Shown here one piece after another: positions 36,486-46,493 of a stretch of DNA of 64,000 nucleotides (position 1 is its first letter; each line of letters begins with the position of its first letter). Under the pieces are notes generated by a model, which saw only the letters and a list, made by a program, of their open reading frames with translations, was not told the origin of the DNA and made no database searches. The translations under genes were made by a program, and so were the position numbers. This stretch comes from Anaerobium acetethylicum (GTDB lineage Bacteria; Bacillota; Clostridia; Lachnospirales; Lachnospiraceae), in assembly GCF_900096945.1 (NCBI RefSeq), contig NZ_FMKA01000001.1:186001-250000 (forward strand), read 5' to 3'.

Positions 36486-37019
36486 ATGGCAGCATGGACA
36501 TCAAGAGGATTAAGGGGATCGACCTTAGAGGAACTACTAAACAGGACGAATGAAAAGTACCGCCAGGCGGGGCTTGCCTTGATTCAAAAAGTACCCACCC
36601 CCATAACCCCTATCAAGATAGATAAGGAGAAAAGGCATATAACCCTTGCCTATTTTGAACAAAAGAGTACAGTGGACTATATAGGAGCGATACAGGGCAT
36701 TCCAATCTGCTTCGATGCAAAGGAGTGCAACTACGATACCTTTGCGCTTCAGAACATACACCGGCATCAGGTGGAATTTATGGGTGAGTTTGAAAAGCAG
36801 AACGGTGTCTCTTTCCTTATCATATACTTTTCGGCCAGGCAGGTTTTCTATTATCTGACCTATGCAAAGATGAAGGAATTTGTCGACAGGGCAGACAGCG
36901 GCGGCCGCAAAAGCTTCACCTATGACGAACTGGATCCTGCCTTTCAAATACCGTCAGGAAACGGGGTGTTCGTCAATTACCTGGAGGTGCTCCAGAAAGA
37001 TTTGGATTTAAGGGATTGA
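36486..37019 (+). CDS. recU: Holliday junction resolvase RecU
   Basis: RecU cleaves Holliday junctions in Firmicutes and works with RuvAB in place of RuvC. The 177-residue protein shows SRGLRGSTLEELLNRTN at the start, then KVPTPITPIKI, FEQKSTVDYIG (Asp64) and ICFDAKE (Asp77, Lys79), the nuclease core, and QNIHRHQVEFM. Length is about 20 residues below B. subtilis RecU because the N terminus is shorter, which is common in Clostridia. The ribosome binding site is weak (AGCAGG). The his promoter overlaps its last codons. Confidence 0.95.
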   Translation: MAAWTSRGLRGSTLEELLNRTNEKYRQAGLALIQKVPTPITPIKIDKEKRHITLAYFEQKSTVDYIGAIQGIPICFDAKECNYDTFALQNIHRHQVEFMGEFEKQNGVSFLIIYFSARQVFYYLTYAKMKEFVDRADSGGRKSFTYDELDPAFQIPSGNGVFVNYLEVLQKDLDLRD

Positions 37020-37044
37020 CAATTTTATAACTGTACAATATAAT
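37016..37044 (+). promoter_or_regulatory. Consensus promoter of the histidine operon
   Basis: TTGACA (37016-37021) and TATAAT (37039-37044) lie 17 bases apart; the -35 box overlaps the recU stop. The predicted leader is about 65 bases, too short for a T-box, and no T-box sequence was found. Confidence 0.85.
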
Positions 37045-37116
37045 TTTACTTGATTTACCTTGCTAACCAATTATCACACTACCAATTTACCATGATAAAG
37101 TAAAGGAGTTAATTAT

Positions 37117-38382
37117 ATGAAAAACAGACTGCTTCATACCCCTGACGGTGTTAGAGATATTTATAACGGAGAATGCCAAAAAAAGATTGTTCTGCAGGAA
37201 AAGCTGCAGGATGTCCTCAAACTGTACGGATACAGGAACATCCAGACGCCTACTTTTGAATTTTTTGACATATTCAGCAGCGAGAGAGGCACCATCCCGT
37301 CGAAGGATATGTATAAATTCTTTGACACGGAAGGAAACACCCTCGTCCTCAGGCCTGACTTCACGCCTTCCATAGCGCGCTCGGCAGCAAAATACTATAT
37401 GGAGGACGACATGCCGATCCGCCTCTGCTACATGGGCAATACCTTCATCAATAATTCAAGCTACCAGGGAAGGCTGAAGGAAACCACCCAGCTCGGCGCA
37501 GAACTCATCGGCGACGACACAGTGGAAGCAGATGCTGAGATGATCGCGCTTGTGGTCGATATCCTGAAAAAATCAGGACTCACCGAGTTCCAGGTTGAAA
37601 TAGGCCAGGTTGATTTCTTCAAAGGCCTTCTTGAAGAGGCAGGGATTGACGAGGACACGGAAGAGACCCTCAGAGAGCTTATTTCAAACAAGAACTTCTT
37701 CGGCGTAGAGGAGCTGGTTTCAGAGCAGGACATGAGCGACCAGCTGAAGAAGACATTCCTGAAGCTGCCTGAGCTTTTCGGATCCCTGGAAAAGCTTGCC
37801 GAGGCAAAGACCCTTACAACAAACGAAAGAGCCCTCCGGGCAATAGACAGGCTTGAAGAACTCTATGGGGTCCTGAAGGATTACGGAATGGAAAAATACA
37901 TCTCCTTTGATCTCGGAATGCTCAGCAAATACAAATACTACACAGGCATAATCCTGAAAGCATATACCTACGGAACGGGAGAAGCCCTGGTTACAGGCGG
38001 AAGGTATGACAACCTGCTGAAGCAGTTCGGTAAAAAGGCGGCTTCCATCGGTTTTGCTGTCGTAATCGACCAGCTGATGCTTGCCCTTTCAGGACAGAAG
38101 ATTGCAATCCCGGTTGCATGCAGCAAAACTCTCGTTTTATACAGAAAGCCTGAACAGAAGCAGGCAATCGAACTTACGAACCATCTCCGTTCAAAGGGAA
38201 CCAATGTTGAGCTGATGAAGATCGACGAAAACAGGACACTCGACGACTATAAGGATTTTGCCGGAAGAAACGACCTGTCTGAGATTCTTTCCTTCGAAGA
38301 TGAGGAACGGATCCAGGTCATCAGTCTGGAAACAGACAGCGTACAGACAGCATCATTATCAGATTATGTGGAGGGGATATAA
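37117..38382 (+). CDS. hisZ: ATP phosphoribosyltransferase regulatory subunit HisZ
   Basis: HisZ is a catalytically inactive paralogue of histidyl-tRNA synthetase that activates the short form of HisG and carries histidine feedback. The 421-residue protein has class II synthetase features (motif 2-like LRPDFTPSIARSAAKY, and GGRYDNLLKQFG) but lacks the full histidine-specific loops. Direct linkage to a 211-residue HisG confirms HisZ over HisS. It is the first gene of the operon, with AAGGAG before the ATG. Confidence 0.95.
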   Translation: MKNRLLHTPDGVRDIYNGECQKKIVLQEKLQDVLKLYGYRNIQTPTFEFFDIFSSERGTIPSKDMYKFFDTEGNTLVLRPDFTPSIARSAAKYYMEDDMPIRLCYMGNTFINNSSYQGRLKETTQLGAELIGDDTVEADAEMIALVVDILKKSGLTEFQVEIGQVDFFKGLLEEAGIDEDTEETLRELISNKNFFGVEELVSEQDMSDQLKKTFLKLPELFGSLEKLAEAKTLTTNERALRAIDRLEELYGVLKDYGMEKYISFDLGMLSKYKYYTGIILKAYTYGTGEALVTGGRYDNLLKQFGKKAASIGFAVVIDQLMLALSGQKIAIPVACSKTLVLYRKPEQKQAIELTNHLRSKGTNVELMKIDENRTLDDYKDFAGRNDLSEILSFEDEERIQVISLETDSVQTASLSDYVEGI

Positions 38383-38385
38383 GCC

Positions 38386-39021
38386 ATGAGATATTTAACA
38401 TTCGCACTTGCAAAAGGACGTCTTGCAAAGAAGACGCTGGAGATATTTGAAAAAATCGGAATCACATGTGAAGAGATCAAGGATCCGACCTCCCGAAAAC
38501 TGATTTTCGTAAATGAAGAGCTGAAACTCAAGTTCTTCCTTTCAAAAGCTACCGATGTGCCTACCTACGTCGAATACGGGGCAGCCGACATCGGAATCGT
38601 AGGAAAGGACACCATCCTGGAAGAAGGCAGGAAGATGTACGAGGTGGTCGACCTTGGAATCGGCAAATGCAGGATGTGCGTAGCCGGACCGGAATCAGCA
38701 AGGGAACTCCTTCAGCACCATGAACAGATCAGGGTGGCATCAAAATACCCGAATATCGCAAAAGACTATTTCTACAACAAGAAGCACCAGACTGTTGAGA
38801 TCATCAAGCTGAACGGATCCGTTGAACTTGCGCCTATAGTCGGCCTTGCGGAAGTCATCGTGGATATCGTCGAAACGGGAGCAACATTAAGGGAGAACGG
38901 CCTCGACGTGCTGGAAGAAATCTGCCCGTTATCAGCAAGGATGGTTGTAAACCAGGTGAGTATGAAAATGGAAAATGAGAGGATCACGAAGCTGATCAAC
39001 GACCTGAAATCAGTTCTGTAA
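38386..39021 (+). CDS. hisG: ATP phosphoribosyltransferase, short form HisG
   Basis: HisG condenses ATP and PRPP in the first step of histidine synthesis. At 211 residues it is the short form without the C-terminal regulatory domain, so it needs HisZ. Characteristic segments are [30 protein letters not shown] and the PRPP loop [18 protein letters not shown]. It starts four bases after the hisZ stop. Confidence 0.97.
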   Translation: MRYLTFALAKGRLAKKTLEIFEKIGITCEEIKDPTSRKLIFVNEELKLKFFLSKATDVPTYVEYGAADIGIVGKDTILEEGRKMYEVVDLGIGKCRMCVAGPESARELLQHHEQIRVASKYPNIAKDYFYNKKHQTVEIIKLNGSVELAPIVGLAEVIVDIVETGATLRENGLDVLEEICPLSARMVVNQVSMKMENERITKLINDLKSVL

Positions 39022-39089
39022 TCAGGTCTGCTGAGCAGGAAATGACCGTATGACATATAAGCGTGCATGAGGCACAGACAGGAGAGCAT

Positions 39090-40382
39090 ATGAAGACAAT
39101 CAGATTAGATGAAAATACAAAGAAAAACCTTCTTGAGGATCTGCTTAAAAGAAGCCCGAACAACTACGATGAATACACCGACCGTGTAAACGGCATCATA
39201 ACTGCTGTAAGGAAAGACGGTGACAAAGCCCTATTTGATTTCACGAAGAAGTTTGACGGCGCTGATATATCTGCAGACAATATCAGGGTAACAAAGGAAG
39301 AAATCAAGGAGGCATATTCTCTGGTGGCACCAGCACTCATTGACATCATCAGGAAAGCCCTTGTGAACATCGAAAACTACCACAGCAAGCAGAAACAGTA
39401 CAGCTGGTTTGACAGCACGGAGGATGGCACCATCCTCGGACAGAAAGTAACTCCTATGTCCTGTGTGGGCGTATATGTTCCGGGCGGAAAGGCTGCTTAT
39501 CCTTCATCAGTGCTGATGAACATCATGCCTGCCAAGGTTGCAGGCGTCGGCAAGATCGTAATGGTCACGCCTCCTGGAAAAGACGGAAAGGTCAATCCCG
39601 GAACCCTGGTAGCAGCCAACGAGGCCGGAGCCGACGAAATCTATAAGGTGGGCGGAGCACAGGCAATCGCTGCACTCGCCTACGGAACTGAAAGCATACC
39701 GAAGGTGGATAAAATCGTAGGACCTGGAAACATCTACGTAGCCCTTGCGAAAAAAGCCGTTTACGGCCACGTCAGCATCGACTCCATTGCAGGACCAAGC
39801 GAAATCCTTGTGCTTGCAGATGAAACGGCAAATCCAAGATTCGTTGCAGCCGACCTGCTTTCACAGGCAGAACATGATGAGCTCGCATCCGCAATCCTTG
39901 TGACTACTTCTGAAGAGCTTGCAGCAAAAGTATCTGTAGAAGTGGACAAATTCGTGGCGGAACTTTCAAGAAGTGAAATCATGCAGAAATCGCTGGATAA
40001 CTACGGATATATCCTGATAGCGGACAGCATGAAGGAAGCTATTGAAACTGCCAACGACATTGCTTCCGAGCATCTTGAGATCGTGACCAGAGATCCATTT
40101 ATGGTTATGACAAAAATCAGGAATGCAGGTGCCATCTTTATCGGGGAATACAGTTCGGAACCTCTCGGCGATTATTTTGCAGGACCGAACCATGTGCTTC
40201 CGACTAACGGTACGGCAAAATTCTTCTCTCCTTTAAGCGTTGACGATTTCATCAAGAAATCAAGCATTATCGCATATTCAAGGGAAGCCCTTGAGCCGAT
40301 CCACAAGGACATCATTAAATTCGCTGAAGCCGAAAGACTTACAGCCCATGCAAATTCAATCAAGGTACGATTCGAAGACTAG
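39090..40382 (+). CDS. hisD: Histidinol dehydrogenase HisD
   Basis: This zinc enzyme oxidises histidinol to histidine in two NAD steps. The 430-residue length is normal. Seen blocks are GVYVPGGKAAYPSSVLM, VGGAQAIAALAYGTES, the zinc region SIAGPSEILVLAD with QAEHDELASA, and GDYFAGPNHVLPT. ATG 39090 follows AGGAGA; the frame upstream to 39063 is not conserved. It lies 68 bases after hisG. Confidence 0.97.
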   Translation: MKTIRLDENTKKNLLEDLLKRSPNNYDEYTDRVNGIITAVRKDGDKALFDFTKKFDGADISADNIRVTKEEIKEAYSLVAPALIDIIRKALVNIENYHSKQKQYSWFDSTEDGTILGQKVTPMSCVGVYVPGGKAAYPSSVLMNIMPAKVAGVGKIVMVTPPGKDGKVNPGTLVAANEAGADEIYKVGGAQAIAALAYGTESIPKVDKIVGPGNIYVALAKKAVYGHVSIDSIAGPSEILVLADETANPRFVAADLLSQAEHDELASAILVTTSEELAAKVSVEVDKFVAELSRSEIMQKSLDNYGYILIADSMKEAIETANDIASEHLEIVTRDPFMVMTKIRNAGAIFIGEYSSEPLGDYFAGPNHVLPTNGTAKFFSPLSVDDFIKKSSIIAYSREALEPIHKDIIKFAEAERLTAHANSIKVRFED

Positions 40383-40460
40383 CCGGTTCCATTGAAACCT
40401 GTAGTCAGTCAGCCGGACATTACAGACCGTAACCATTTATGCAGAAAGGCAGGTAGGAAT

Positions 40461-41051
40461 ATGACAGAAAGAAAAGCGGAAGTACAACGCAAGACTAGCG
40501 AAACGGACATCAGACTCAAACTTGATTTAGACGGAAGAGGCACGGCAAAAATTGATACCGGCATCGGTTTTTTCGATCATATGCTCAACGGCTTCACAAG
40601 GCATGGCCTCTTCGATATGGAGCTTGAGGCAATCGGCGATCTTTTTGTCGACTGCCATCATACGATCGAAGATACAGGAATCGTCCTTGGGCAGGCAGTC
40701 AAAGAAGCACTGGGAGACAAAAAGGGGATCAGGAGATACGGCAGCTCCATACTTCCTATGGACGAGGCGCTCGTTCTCTGCGCAATTGACCTTTCCGGAA
40801 GACCATACCTTGTTTTTGATGTCGATTTCACGGCAGAGAAATCAGGAGACATGGATTCGGAGATGGTGAAGGAATTTTTTTATGCAGTATCCTATGCAGC
40901 AGGAATGAATCTTCATATCAAGCTCCTGGCTGGCGCCAACAACCATCACATTATCGAAGCCGTCTTCAAGGCATTTGCAAAAGCGCTTGACGAGGCTGTA
41001 CAGTACGACCCGCGTATTACAGACGTGTTATCGACAAAAGGGACTCTTTAG
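40461..41051 (+). CDS. hisB: Imidazoleglycerol-phosphate dehydratase HisB
   Basis: This 196-residue monofunctional dehydratase removes water from imidazoleglycerol phosphate. The metal-binding repeats FFDHMLNGFTRHG, DCHHTIEDTGIVLG, NLHIKLLAGANNHHIIEA and the FFYAVSYAAGMNLH motif are present. There is no fused phosphatase domain, as is normal outside enterics. ATG 40461 follows GGTAGGA; the longer frame from 40392 includes the intergenic spacer. Confidence 0.97.
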   Translation: MTERKAEVQRKTSETDIRLKLDLDGRGTAKIDTGIGFFDHMLNGFTRHGLFDMELEAIGDLFVDCHHTIEDTGIVLGQAVKEALGDKKGIRRYGSSILPMDEALVLCAIDLSGRPYLVFDVDFTAEKSGDMDSEMVKEFFYAVSYAAGMNLHIKLLAGANNHHIIEAVFKAFAKALDEAVQYDPRITDVLSTKGTL

Positions 41052-41099
41052 GATGCAGGGCATCCTGACAGTCTGAAGGCAGGAAAGGACGTAATTTAT

Positions 41100-42386
41100 A
41101 TGGAAAATAAAAAGCTTATACCATGCATCTATATTTCAAAAGGAAAGGCTGTAAAGGGGTTTGGGAAAACAGGCGCTCTCGAGAACGATGATATCCTGAT
41201 GCTTGCCAAGACCTATAGCGACGGCGGGGCTGATGAGCTCCTGATCTTCGATTTCTCTGACGGAGACGAGGAACACGAACAGTCAATCGGCATCATAAAG
41301 GAAATTTCAAGAGTAATCGACATGCCAATGATCGTCGGCGGCAACGTCAAACGCCTTGAGGACATTAAGAAACTGCTCTATGCAGGCGCCGGGAAGGTAA
41401 TGCTCAACTACTCCAAGCAGGAGAACATAGACCTGACAGAAGAAGTTTCAAAACGTTTCGGAAGGGATAAGATTGCAGCATGCGTCAATTCGGCTGAATC
41501 CGTGGAATCCAACCGCGAACTCATCAAAGAAATGACCGGTACGATCGTCCTTATGGAAGAAGATCTAGTCGATGAAGTTTCTGAACTCTGTGATAATCCG
41601 ATCATAGTGGTTTCAGATGCGAGGACAGAAAATACGGTCGTCAGACATCTGAAGAAGCCGTCTGTAGCAGGCGTTGCAGGAAAGCTGATCAGCAATATGG
41701 ATACGGATATCATGAAGCTGAAATATCTATGTTCACAGGAAGATATCCCGATGAACACATTCAAAAGCGCCCTTGCATTCCATAAGTTCAAGCTTAACAA
41801 CGACGGGCTGATTCCTGTAATCGTACAGGATTATAAGACCGACGAAGTGCTCATGCTTGCCTATATGAATGAGGAGGCCTTTGATCATACAATAAAGACA
41901 GGAAAGATGACCTATTATAGCCGAAGCCGCAAGGAACTCTGGCTGAAAGGGGAAACATCCGGACATTTCCAATATGTGAAAACGCTCATGCTTGACTGCG
42001 ATAACGACACAATCCTGGCGAAGGTAGCCCAGGTAGGTGTTGCCTGCCATACCGGCCGCCATTCATGCTTCTTCCAGACGCTGGTCATGAAGGAATATCA
42101 GAGCACCAATCCGCTGAAAGTATTTGAAAATGTATATGACGTGATCGCGGACCGCAAGGCCAATCCGAAGGAAGGTTCCTATACGAATTATCTGTTCGAC
42201 AAGGGGATTGATAAGATTTTGAAGAAGGTCGGCGAGGAAGCCACAGAGATCGTAATTGCTGCAAAGAACCCTGATTCAGAAGAAATCAAATATGAAATTT
42301 CAGACTTTTTATACCACGCCATGGTGCTTATGGTTGAAAAAGGTGTTACCTGGGAAGATATTACAAAGGAACTTGCGCAGAGATAG
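41100..42386 (+). CDS. hisIE: HisF-like/HisI/HisE three-domain fusion
   Basis: This 428-residue protein joins a TIM-barrel domain resembling HisF/HisA (about 1-220) to phosphoribosyl-AMP cyclohydrolase HisI (about 223-327) and phosphoribosyl-ATP pyrophosphatase HisE (340-428). HisI metal ligands (DCDND at 299-303, Cys316, Cys323) and the HisE pattern [16 protein letters not shown] are intact. The barrel starts [15 protein letters not shown] like HisF, but catalytic Asp11 is Tyr11, the second catalytic Asp loop is not recognisable, and the phosphate loop GGG is GGN. The barrel is probably non-catalytic for the HisF reaction. No separate hisA, hisF, hisH or hisC lies in the window. Confidence 0.9.
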   Translation: MENKKLIPCIYISKGKAVKGFGKTGALENDDILMLAKTYSDGGADELLIFDFSDGDEEHEQSIGIIKEISRVIDMPMIVGGNVKRLEDIKKLLYAGAGKVMLNYSKQENIDLTEEVSKRFGRDKIAACVNSAESVESNRELIKEMTGTIVLMEEDLVDEVSELCDNPIIVVSDARTENTVVRHLKKPSVAGVAGKLISNMDTDIMKLKYLCSQEDIPMNTFKSALAFHKFKLNNDGLIPVIVQDYKTDEVLMLAYMNEEAFDHTIKTGKMTYYSRSRKELWLKGETSGHFQYVKTLMLDCDNDTILAKVAQVGVACHTGRHSCFFQTLVMKEYQSTNPLKVFENVYDVIADRKANPKEGSYTNYLFDKGIDKILKKVGEEATEIVIAAKNPDSEEIKYEISDFLYHAMVLMVEKGVTWEDITKELAQR

Positions 42387-42402
42387 CATTTGTTCAGAAG
42401 AT

Positions 42403-42440
42403 AAAAGACATGCCGTCGTGAATTCGACGGCATGTCTTTT
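42403..42440 (+). terminator. Histidine operon terminator
   Basis: AAAAGACATGCCGTCG and CGACGGCATGTCTTTT form a perfect 16-base stem with a six-base loop. It ends the his operon. Confidence 0.93.
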
Positions 42441-42521
42441 ACCATGTTGTAAATATGATTTCCGTATGTTATTATATTTTCTATATGACTTTTTGAGAAC
42501 ATTAAGTCACGGAGGTTGATT

Positions 42522-44381
42522 ATGAATAAATTAGCGTTATCAGATGAAATATTATTAAGCATTGAAAAGCCGGCGCGCTATATCGGCAATGAGGTCAACA
42601 GCGTCAGAAAAGACCTGTCGGAAATAGATGTACGTTTTGCCATGTGCTTTCCGGATGTTTATGAAATAGGCATGTCCCATCTGGGAATCCAGATCCTTTA
42701 CGACATGTTCAACAGGCGTGAAGACGTATGGTGCGAAAGGGTGTATTCACCCTGGGTAGATCTTGACCGGATTATGAGAGAGCGGAATATCCCGCTTTTT
42801 GCCCTGGAGTCCCAGGACCCAATTAAAGAGTTCGATTTTCTTGGCATTACGATCCAGTACGAAATGTGCTACACGAACATCCTGCAGATTCTCGAACTGA
42901 GCCAGGTTCCGATTTTTGCAAAAGACAGAAGCGAGTCTGACCCCATCGTAATAGGAGGCGGTCCATGTACGTACAATCCGGAGCCCCTGGCGGAGTTCTT
43001 CGACCTCTTTTACATAGGAGAAGGCGAAACCGTTTACTTTGAACTTTTAGATGCTTACAAGGAAAATAAAAAGAACGGCGGCAGCAGGCGTGATTTCCTT
43101 GAAAAGGCGGCACACATACCTGGAATCTACGTGCCTTCCTTCTACGACGTGGAGTATGATGCGGATGGCATGATTGTGAAGTTTGCACCGAACAATGCAA
43201 ACGCACCGGAGAAGATCAAAAAGGAAATCGTGATGGATATCACGGACACCTATTACCCGAAGAAACCGGTAGTTCCTTTCATTAAGGCGACTCAGGACAG
43301 GGTTGTGCTGGAAATACAGCGCGGATGCATCCGCGGATGCCGTTTTTGCCAGGCCGGCATGGTATACCGTCCTACCAGGGAACGGAACCTTGAGATGCTC
43401 AAGGAATATGCATACGATATGCTGAAAAATACAGGGCATGAGGAAATCTCCCTGAGCTCCTTAAGCTCCAGCGATTATTCCCAGCTGGAAAAACTTGTGA
43501 GCTTCCTCATCGATGAATTCAGGTCAAAGGGTGTCAACATCTCCCTGCCTTCCCTGAGGATCGATGCCTTTTCTCTTGACGTCATGAGCAAGGTCCAGGA
43601 TGTGAAAAGGAGCAGCCTTACCTTTGCTCCTGAAGCGGGTTCACAGAGGCTCAGAGACGTCATCAACAAAGGCCTCACGGAAGAAAACATACTCGAAGGC
43701 GCAGGCCAGGCATTCGAAGGCGGCTGGAACAGGGTGAAGCTCTATTTCATGCTAGGCCTTCCTACGGAGACCCAGGAGGATATGGAAGGCATCGCTGTCT
43801 TATCCGACAAGATCGCACGGAGATACTACGAAATCCCAAAAGAACAACGAAACGGAAAGGTGCAGATCACTGCCAGCACCTCATTCTTTGTCCCGAAGCC
43901 ATTTACCCCGTTCCAGTGGTCGAGGATGAACACCAGGGAAGAATTCCTTGGAAAAGCCAGGATTGTAAATGCTGCTATGAAGGAGCAGCTCAACAGGAAG
44001 AGCCTCAAGTACAACTGGCATGAAGCAGACCTCACGGTCCTTGAAGGCGTCCTTGCAAGGGGCGACAGACGGGTCGGAGCGGTCATCTATGATGCCTACA
44101 GACGGGGTTCGCTGTACGATTCATGGAGCGAATTCTTTGACAACAGGAAATGGATGGCGGCTTTTGAAGCAACGGGAGTCAGCATTGATTTCTATAATAC
44201 AAGGGAGCGAAGCCTTGACGAAATCCTGCCATGGGACTTCATCGACACAGGCGTAACAAAAGAATTCCTGAAACAGGAATGGCAGAAGGCTGTCGGTGAA
44301 AGCGTGACTCCTAACTGCAGGATGTCCTGCTCAGGCTGCGGAGCCGCAATATTTGGAGGAGGTGTCTGCTTTGAAAATTAG
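42522..44381 (+). CDS. TIGR03960 family B12-binding radical SAM protein
   Basis: The 619-residue protein has an N-terminal region with a cobalamin-domain-like layout (MCFPDVYEIGMSHLG, VIGGGPCTYNPEPLAEFFDLFYIGEGE). It continues with a radical SAM site CIRGCRFC (Cys269, Cys273, Cys276) and a long C-terminal part ending in Cys-rich CRMSCSGCGA. TIGR03960 proteins are always next to a TIGR03936 partner, as here. The reaction is not established; association with RNase E/G and L21 suggests an RNA or ribosome role. ATG 42522 follows GGAGG, and the gene overlaps the partner's start. Confidence 0.93.
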   Translation: MNKLALSDEILLSIEKPARYIGNEVNSVRKDLSEIDVRFAMCFPDVYEIGMSHLGIQILYDMFNRREDVWCERVYSPWVDLDRIMRERNIPLFALESQDPIKEFDFLGITIQYEMCYTNILQILELSQVPIFAKDRSESDPIVIGGGPCTYNPEPLAEFFDLFYIGEGETVYFELLDAYKENKKNGGSRRDFLEKAAHIPGIYVPSFYDVEYDADGMIVKFAPNNANAPEKIKKEIVMDITDTYYPKKPVVPFIKATQDRVVLEIQRGCIRGCRFCQAGMVYRPTRERNLEMLKEYAYDMLKNTGHEEISLSSLSSSDYSQLEKLVSFLIDEFRSKGVNISLPSLRIDAFSLDVMSKVQDVKRSSLTFAPEAGSQRLRDVINKGLTEENILEGAGQAFEGGWNRVKLYFMLGLPTETQEDMEGIAVLSDKIARRYYEIPKEQRNGKVQITASTSFFVPKPFTPFQWSRMNTREEFLGKARIVNAAMKEQLNRKSLKYNWHEADLTVLEGVLARGDRRVGAVIYDAYRRGSLYDSWSEFFDNRKWMAAFEATGVSIDFYNTRERSLDEILPWDFIDTGVTKEFLKQEWQKAVGESVTPNCRMSCSGCGAAIFGGGVCFEN

Positions 44382-45081
44382 GATAAAATTCGAAAAAACA
44401 GGCGTAATGAAATTCATCGGGCATTTAGATATCATGAGATACTTCCAGAAGGCCATGAGAAGGGCTGAAATCGACATCGCCTATTCAGAAGGCTTCAGCC
44501 CCCACCAGGTCATGTCCTTTGCCGCGCCTCTTGGCGTCGGCCTTACCAGCGAAGGCGAATACCTGGACATAGAGGTGGGTATGTGCCTGTCATCTGCCGA
44601 TGCCATCAACAGGCTCAATGCGGTAATGGTTGACGGCATGAAAGTCCTTACTTTCAAGAAGCTTCCTGACGACAGTGGAAATGCCATGTCAATAGTGGCG
44701 GCTGCCGATTACAGGGTTATGTTCAGGGAGGGCAGCAGCCTGATTCCTGACGTGGAACTCGAAGCGAAGCTTGCCGAATTCTATAACCGCAATGAGATCG
44801 TGATACTCAAAAAGACTAAGAAGAGCGAAAAGGAAGTAGATATCAAGCCGATGGTATACTCCCTGTCTGCGAAAGACGGAGTGATTTCCATGCAGCTTGC
44901 GACAGGCAGCGTAAACAACCTCAAACCAGAGCTCTTAATGGAGGCCTTTGCAGCATACCTTGGAAAAGAACTCGGTGAATTTGCCATTATGGTGCACAGA
45001 GTGGATGTATATGCCGATTTAGGAGATGAAAATAACCGGGAGCTTGTTTCCCTTGGAGATTTGGGTGAAGATATTGCATAG
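44371..45081 (+). CDS. TIGR03936 family radical SAM-associated protein (DUF2344)
   Basis: This 236-residue protein is the constant partner of TIGR03960 radical SAM proteins. It begins KIRIKFEKTGVMKFIGHLDIMRYF and has AYSEGFSPHQVMSFAAPLGVG, which is diagnostic. TTG 44371 is the likely start, because GGAGGAGG lies eight bases upstream; this overlaps the end of the radical SAM gene by 11 bases. It has no cluster or catalytic motif of its own. The RNase E/G gene begins within its last codons. Confidence 0.9.
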   Translation: MKIRIKFEKTGVMKFIGHLDIMRYFQKAMRRAEIDIAYSEGFSPHQVMSFAAPLGVGLTSEGEYLDIEVGMCLSSADAINRLNAVMVDGMKVLTFKKLPDDSGNAMSIVAAADYRVMFREGSSLIPDVELEAKLAEFYNRNEIVILKKTKKSEKEVDIKPMVYSLSAKDGVISMQLATGSVNNLKPELLMEAFAAYLGKELGEFAIMVHRVDVYADLGDENNRELVSLGDLGEDIA

Positions 45082-46330
45082 TAAACTTGTCATTACCAGG
45101 ATGTCCGATAAATATGCCTCTGACAGCCAGGAAGAGAAGAATCCGGACAATATCATAACAGCGCTTTACGAGGACGGAGATCTTGTTGAACTCAACTGTG
45201 AAAAAGCCGAATCCGACAGGATACTGAACAACATCTATATCGGCAAGGTAAAAAATATCGTATCCAACATACAGGCTGCATTTATCGAGATTGCAGACGG
45301 CCTGATGTGCTACTATTCGTTTGAAGACAACAAATCGCCTATATTCGTAAACCACAAGAATTCTCAGAAGCTGGCCATCGGAGACGAGCTTCTGGTGCAG
45401 GTGAGCAAGGAGAATGTCAAGACAAAGGCTCCTGTCGTTACATCGAACCTGAGCTTTGCCGGGAAATATATGGTACTCACCACCGGAAACTGCCGTATCG
45501 GCATATCAGGCAAAATCCCGGAAGAGCAGAAAAAGCGCCTGAAAAGCTGGGTAAAGCCATATGCAAGCGAGGATTACGGCTTTATCGTGCGGACGAATGC
45601 CAAAGATGCTCAAAAGGAACAGATTGAAAAAGAGATCGAAGCCCTGATCAGGCGCTATAATGACGTAAAGTCAGCAGGATTGCACAGGACCTGTTTCAGT
45701 CTGATCTACCAGGCGCCTCCGGCATATCTCACGAATCTGAGGGACACTTATGCCAGGAACCTGGAAAGCATCATAACTGACGACGGGGAACTGTACGGAG
45801 CTATGAAGGCCTATCTTGAACTGGAGCAGAAAGAAGATGCCGGGAAACTGATGTTTTACGAGGACAGCCTCTTGCCCCTGCAGAAACTGTACAGCCTGGA
45901 AACCCGGCTGAAGGAAGCACTGAGGGAACAGGTATGGCTGAAATCAGGCGCATACCTGATCATCCAGCCTACTGAAGCCTTTGTGGTAATTGATGTCAAC
46001 ACCGGGAAATTCACCGGGAAGAAGAAGCTTCAGGACACCTTCCTGAAAATCAACCTGGAAGCTGCGAAAGAGATTGCGAAACAACTCCGCCTCAGGAACC
46101 TTTCCGGAATCATAGTAGTCGATTTCATCGACATGGAGAGGGAGGAAGACAGGCAGAGCCTTATGGAAAGCCTGGATGAGTGCCTGAAGAAAGATCCTGT
46201 CAAGGCAACCCTGGTCGGAATGAGCAGGCTCAACCTCGTTGAGATAACGAGGAAGAAGGTGCGCAAGCCCCTTAAGGAGCAGATGGTTGTACAATGTCCT
46301 GTATGCGGCGGAAGAGGATATCTTTATTAG
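45065..46330 (+). CDS. Ribonuclease E/G family protein
   Basis: This endoribonuclease of about 421 residues processes rRNA and mRNA 5' ends. Family segments are NIYIGKVKNIVSNIQAAFIEI (S1-like), FIVRTNAKDA, the catalytic magnesium site VVIDVNTGKFTGKK and VVDFIDM, and the zinc-link CPVCGGRG at the C terminus. It is shorter than RNase E and lacks its scaffold tail. The start is not certain: GTG 45065 follows GGAGA and overlaps the upstream gene by 17 bases; TTG 45074 is also possible. A foldback repeat lies six bases after its stop. Confidence 0.93.
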   Translation: MKILHSKLVITRMSDKYASDSQEEKNPDNIITALYEDGDLVELNCEKAESDRILNNIYIGKVKNIVSNIQAAFIEIADGLMCYYSFEDNKSPIFVNHKNSQKLAIGDELLVQVSKENVKTKAPVVTSNLSFAGKYMVLTTGNCRIGISGKIPEEQKKRLKSWVKPYASEDYGFIVRTNAKDAQKEQIEKEIEALIRRYNDVKSAGLHRTCFSLIYQAPPAYLTNLRDTYARNLESIITDDGELYGAMKAYLELEQKEDAGKLMFYEDSLLPLQKLYSLETRLKEALREQVWLKSGAYLIIQPTEAFVVIDVNTGKFTGKKKLQDTFLKINLEAAKEIAKQLRLRNLSGIIVVDFIDMEREEDRQSLMESLDECLKKDPVKATLVGMSRLNLVEITRKKVRKPLKEQMVVQCPVCGGRGYLY

Positions 46331-46335
46331 GAGTG

Positions 46336-46470
46336 GAGTGTCAAAAGCCCATTTACACAATGGTATTCATCAATTTGCACAGGTTTTCGAATGAGGACGT
46401 GATACAAAACATGTTGATTCGCAGCGCGCTCTCGCTTAGATGAAGACGTACAAGGGGGCTTTTGACATGC
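46336..46470 (+). repeat. Foldback repeat, copy 1 (internally deleted)
   Basis: The left arm starts GTGTCAAAAGCCC and matches copies at 51079 and 61135 for about 110 bases, including GACGTGAT-CAAAACATG and CGCTCTCGCTTAGATGAAGACGT. The right arm is missing apart from the terminal GGGGCTTTTGACAT, so the element is 135 bases rather than about 260. It lies directly after the RNase E/G stop. Confidence 0.88.
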
Positions 46471-46493
46471 TGATCTTATTAGCATAAAAAGTG

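Noticed and set aside
37020-37116. Possible T-box or histidine attenuator before hisZ
   Set aside because: The predicted leader is only about 65 bases, has no T-box sequence, no His codon run and no terminator hairpin.
37117-38382. hisZ as a second histidyl-tRNA synthetase
   Set aside because: It is adjacent to the short HisG and heads the his operon, and it lacks the complete histidine-binding motifs, so HisZ fits better.
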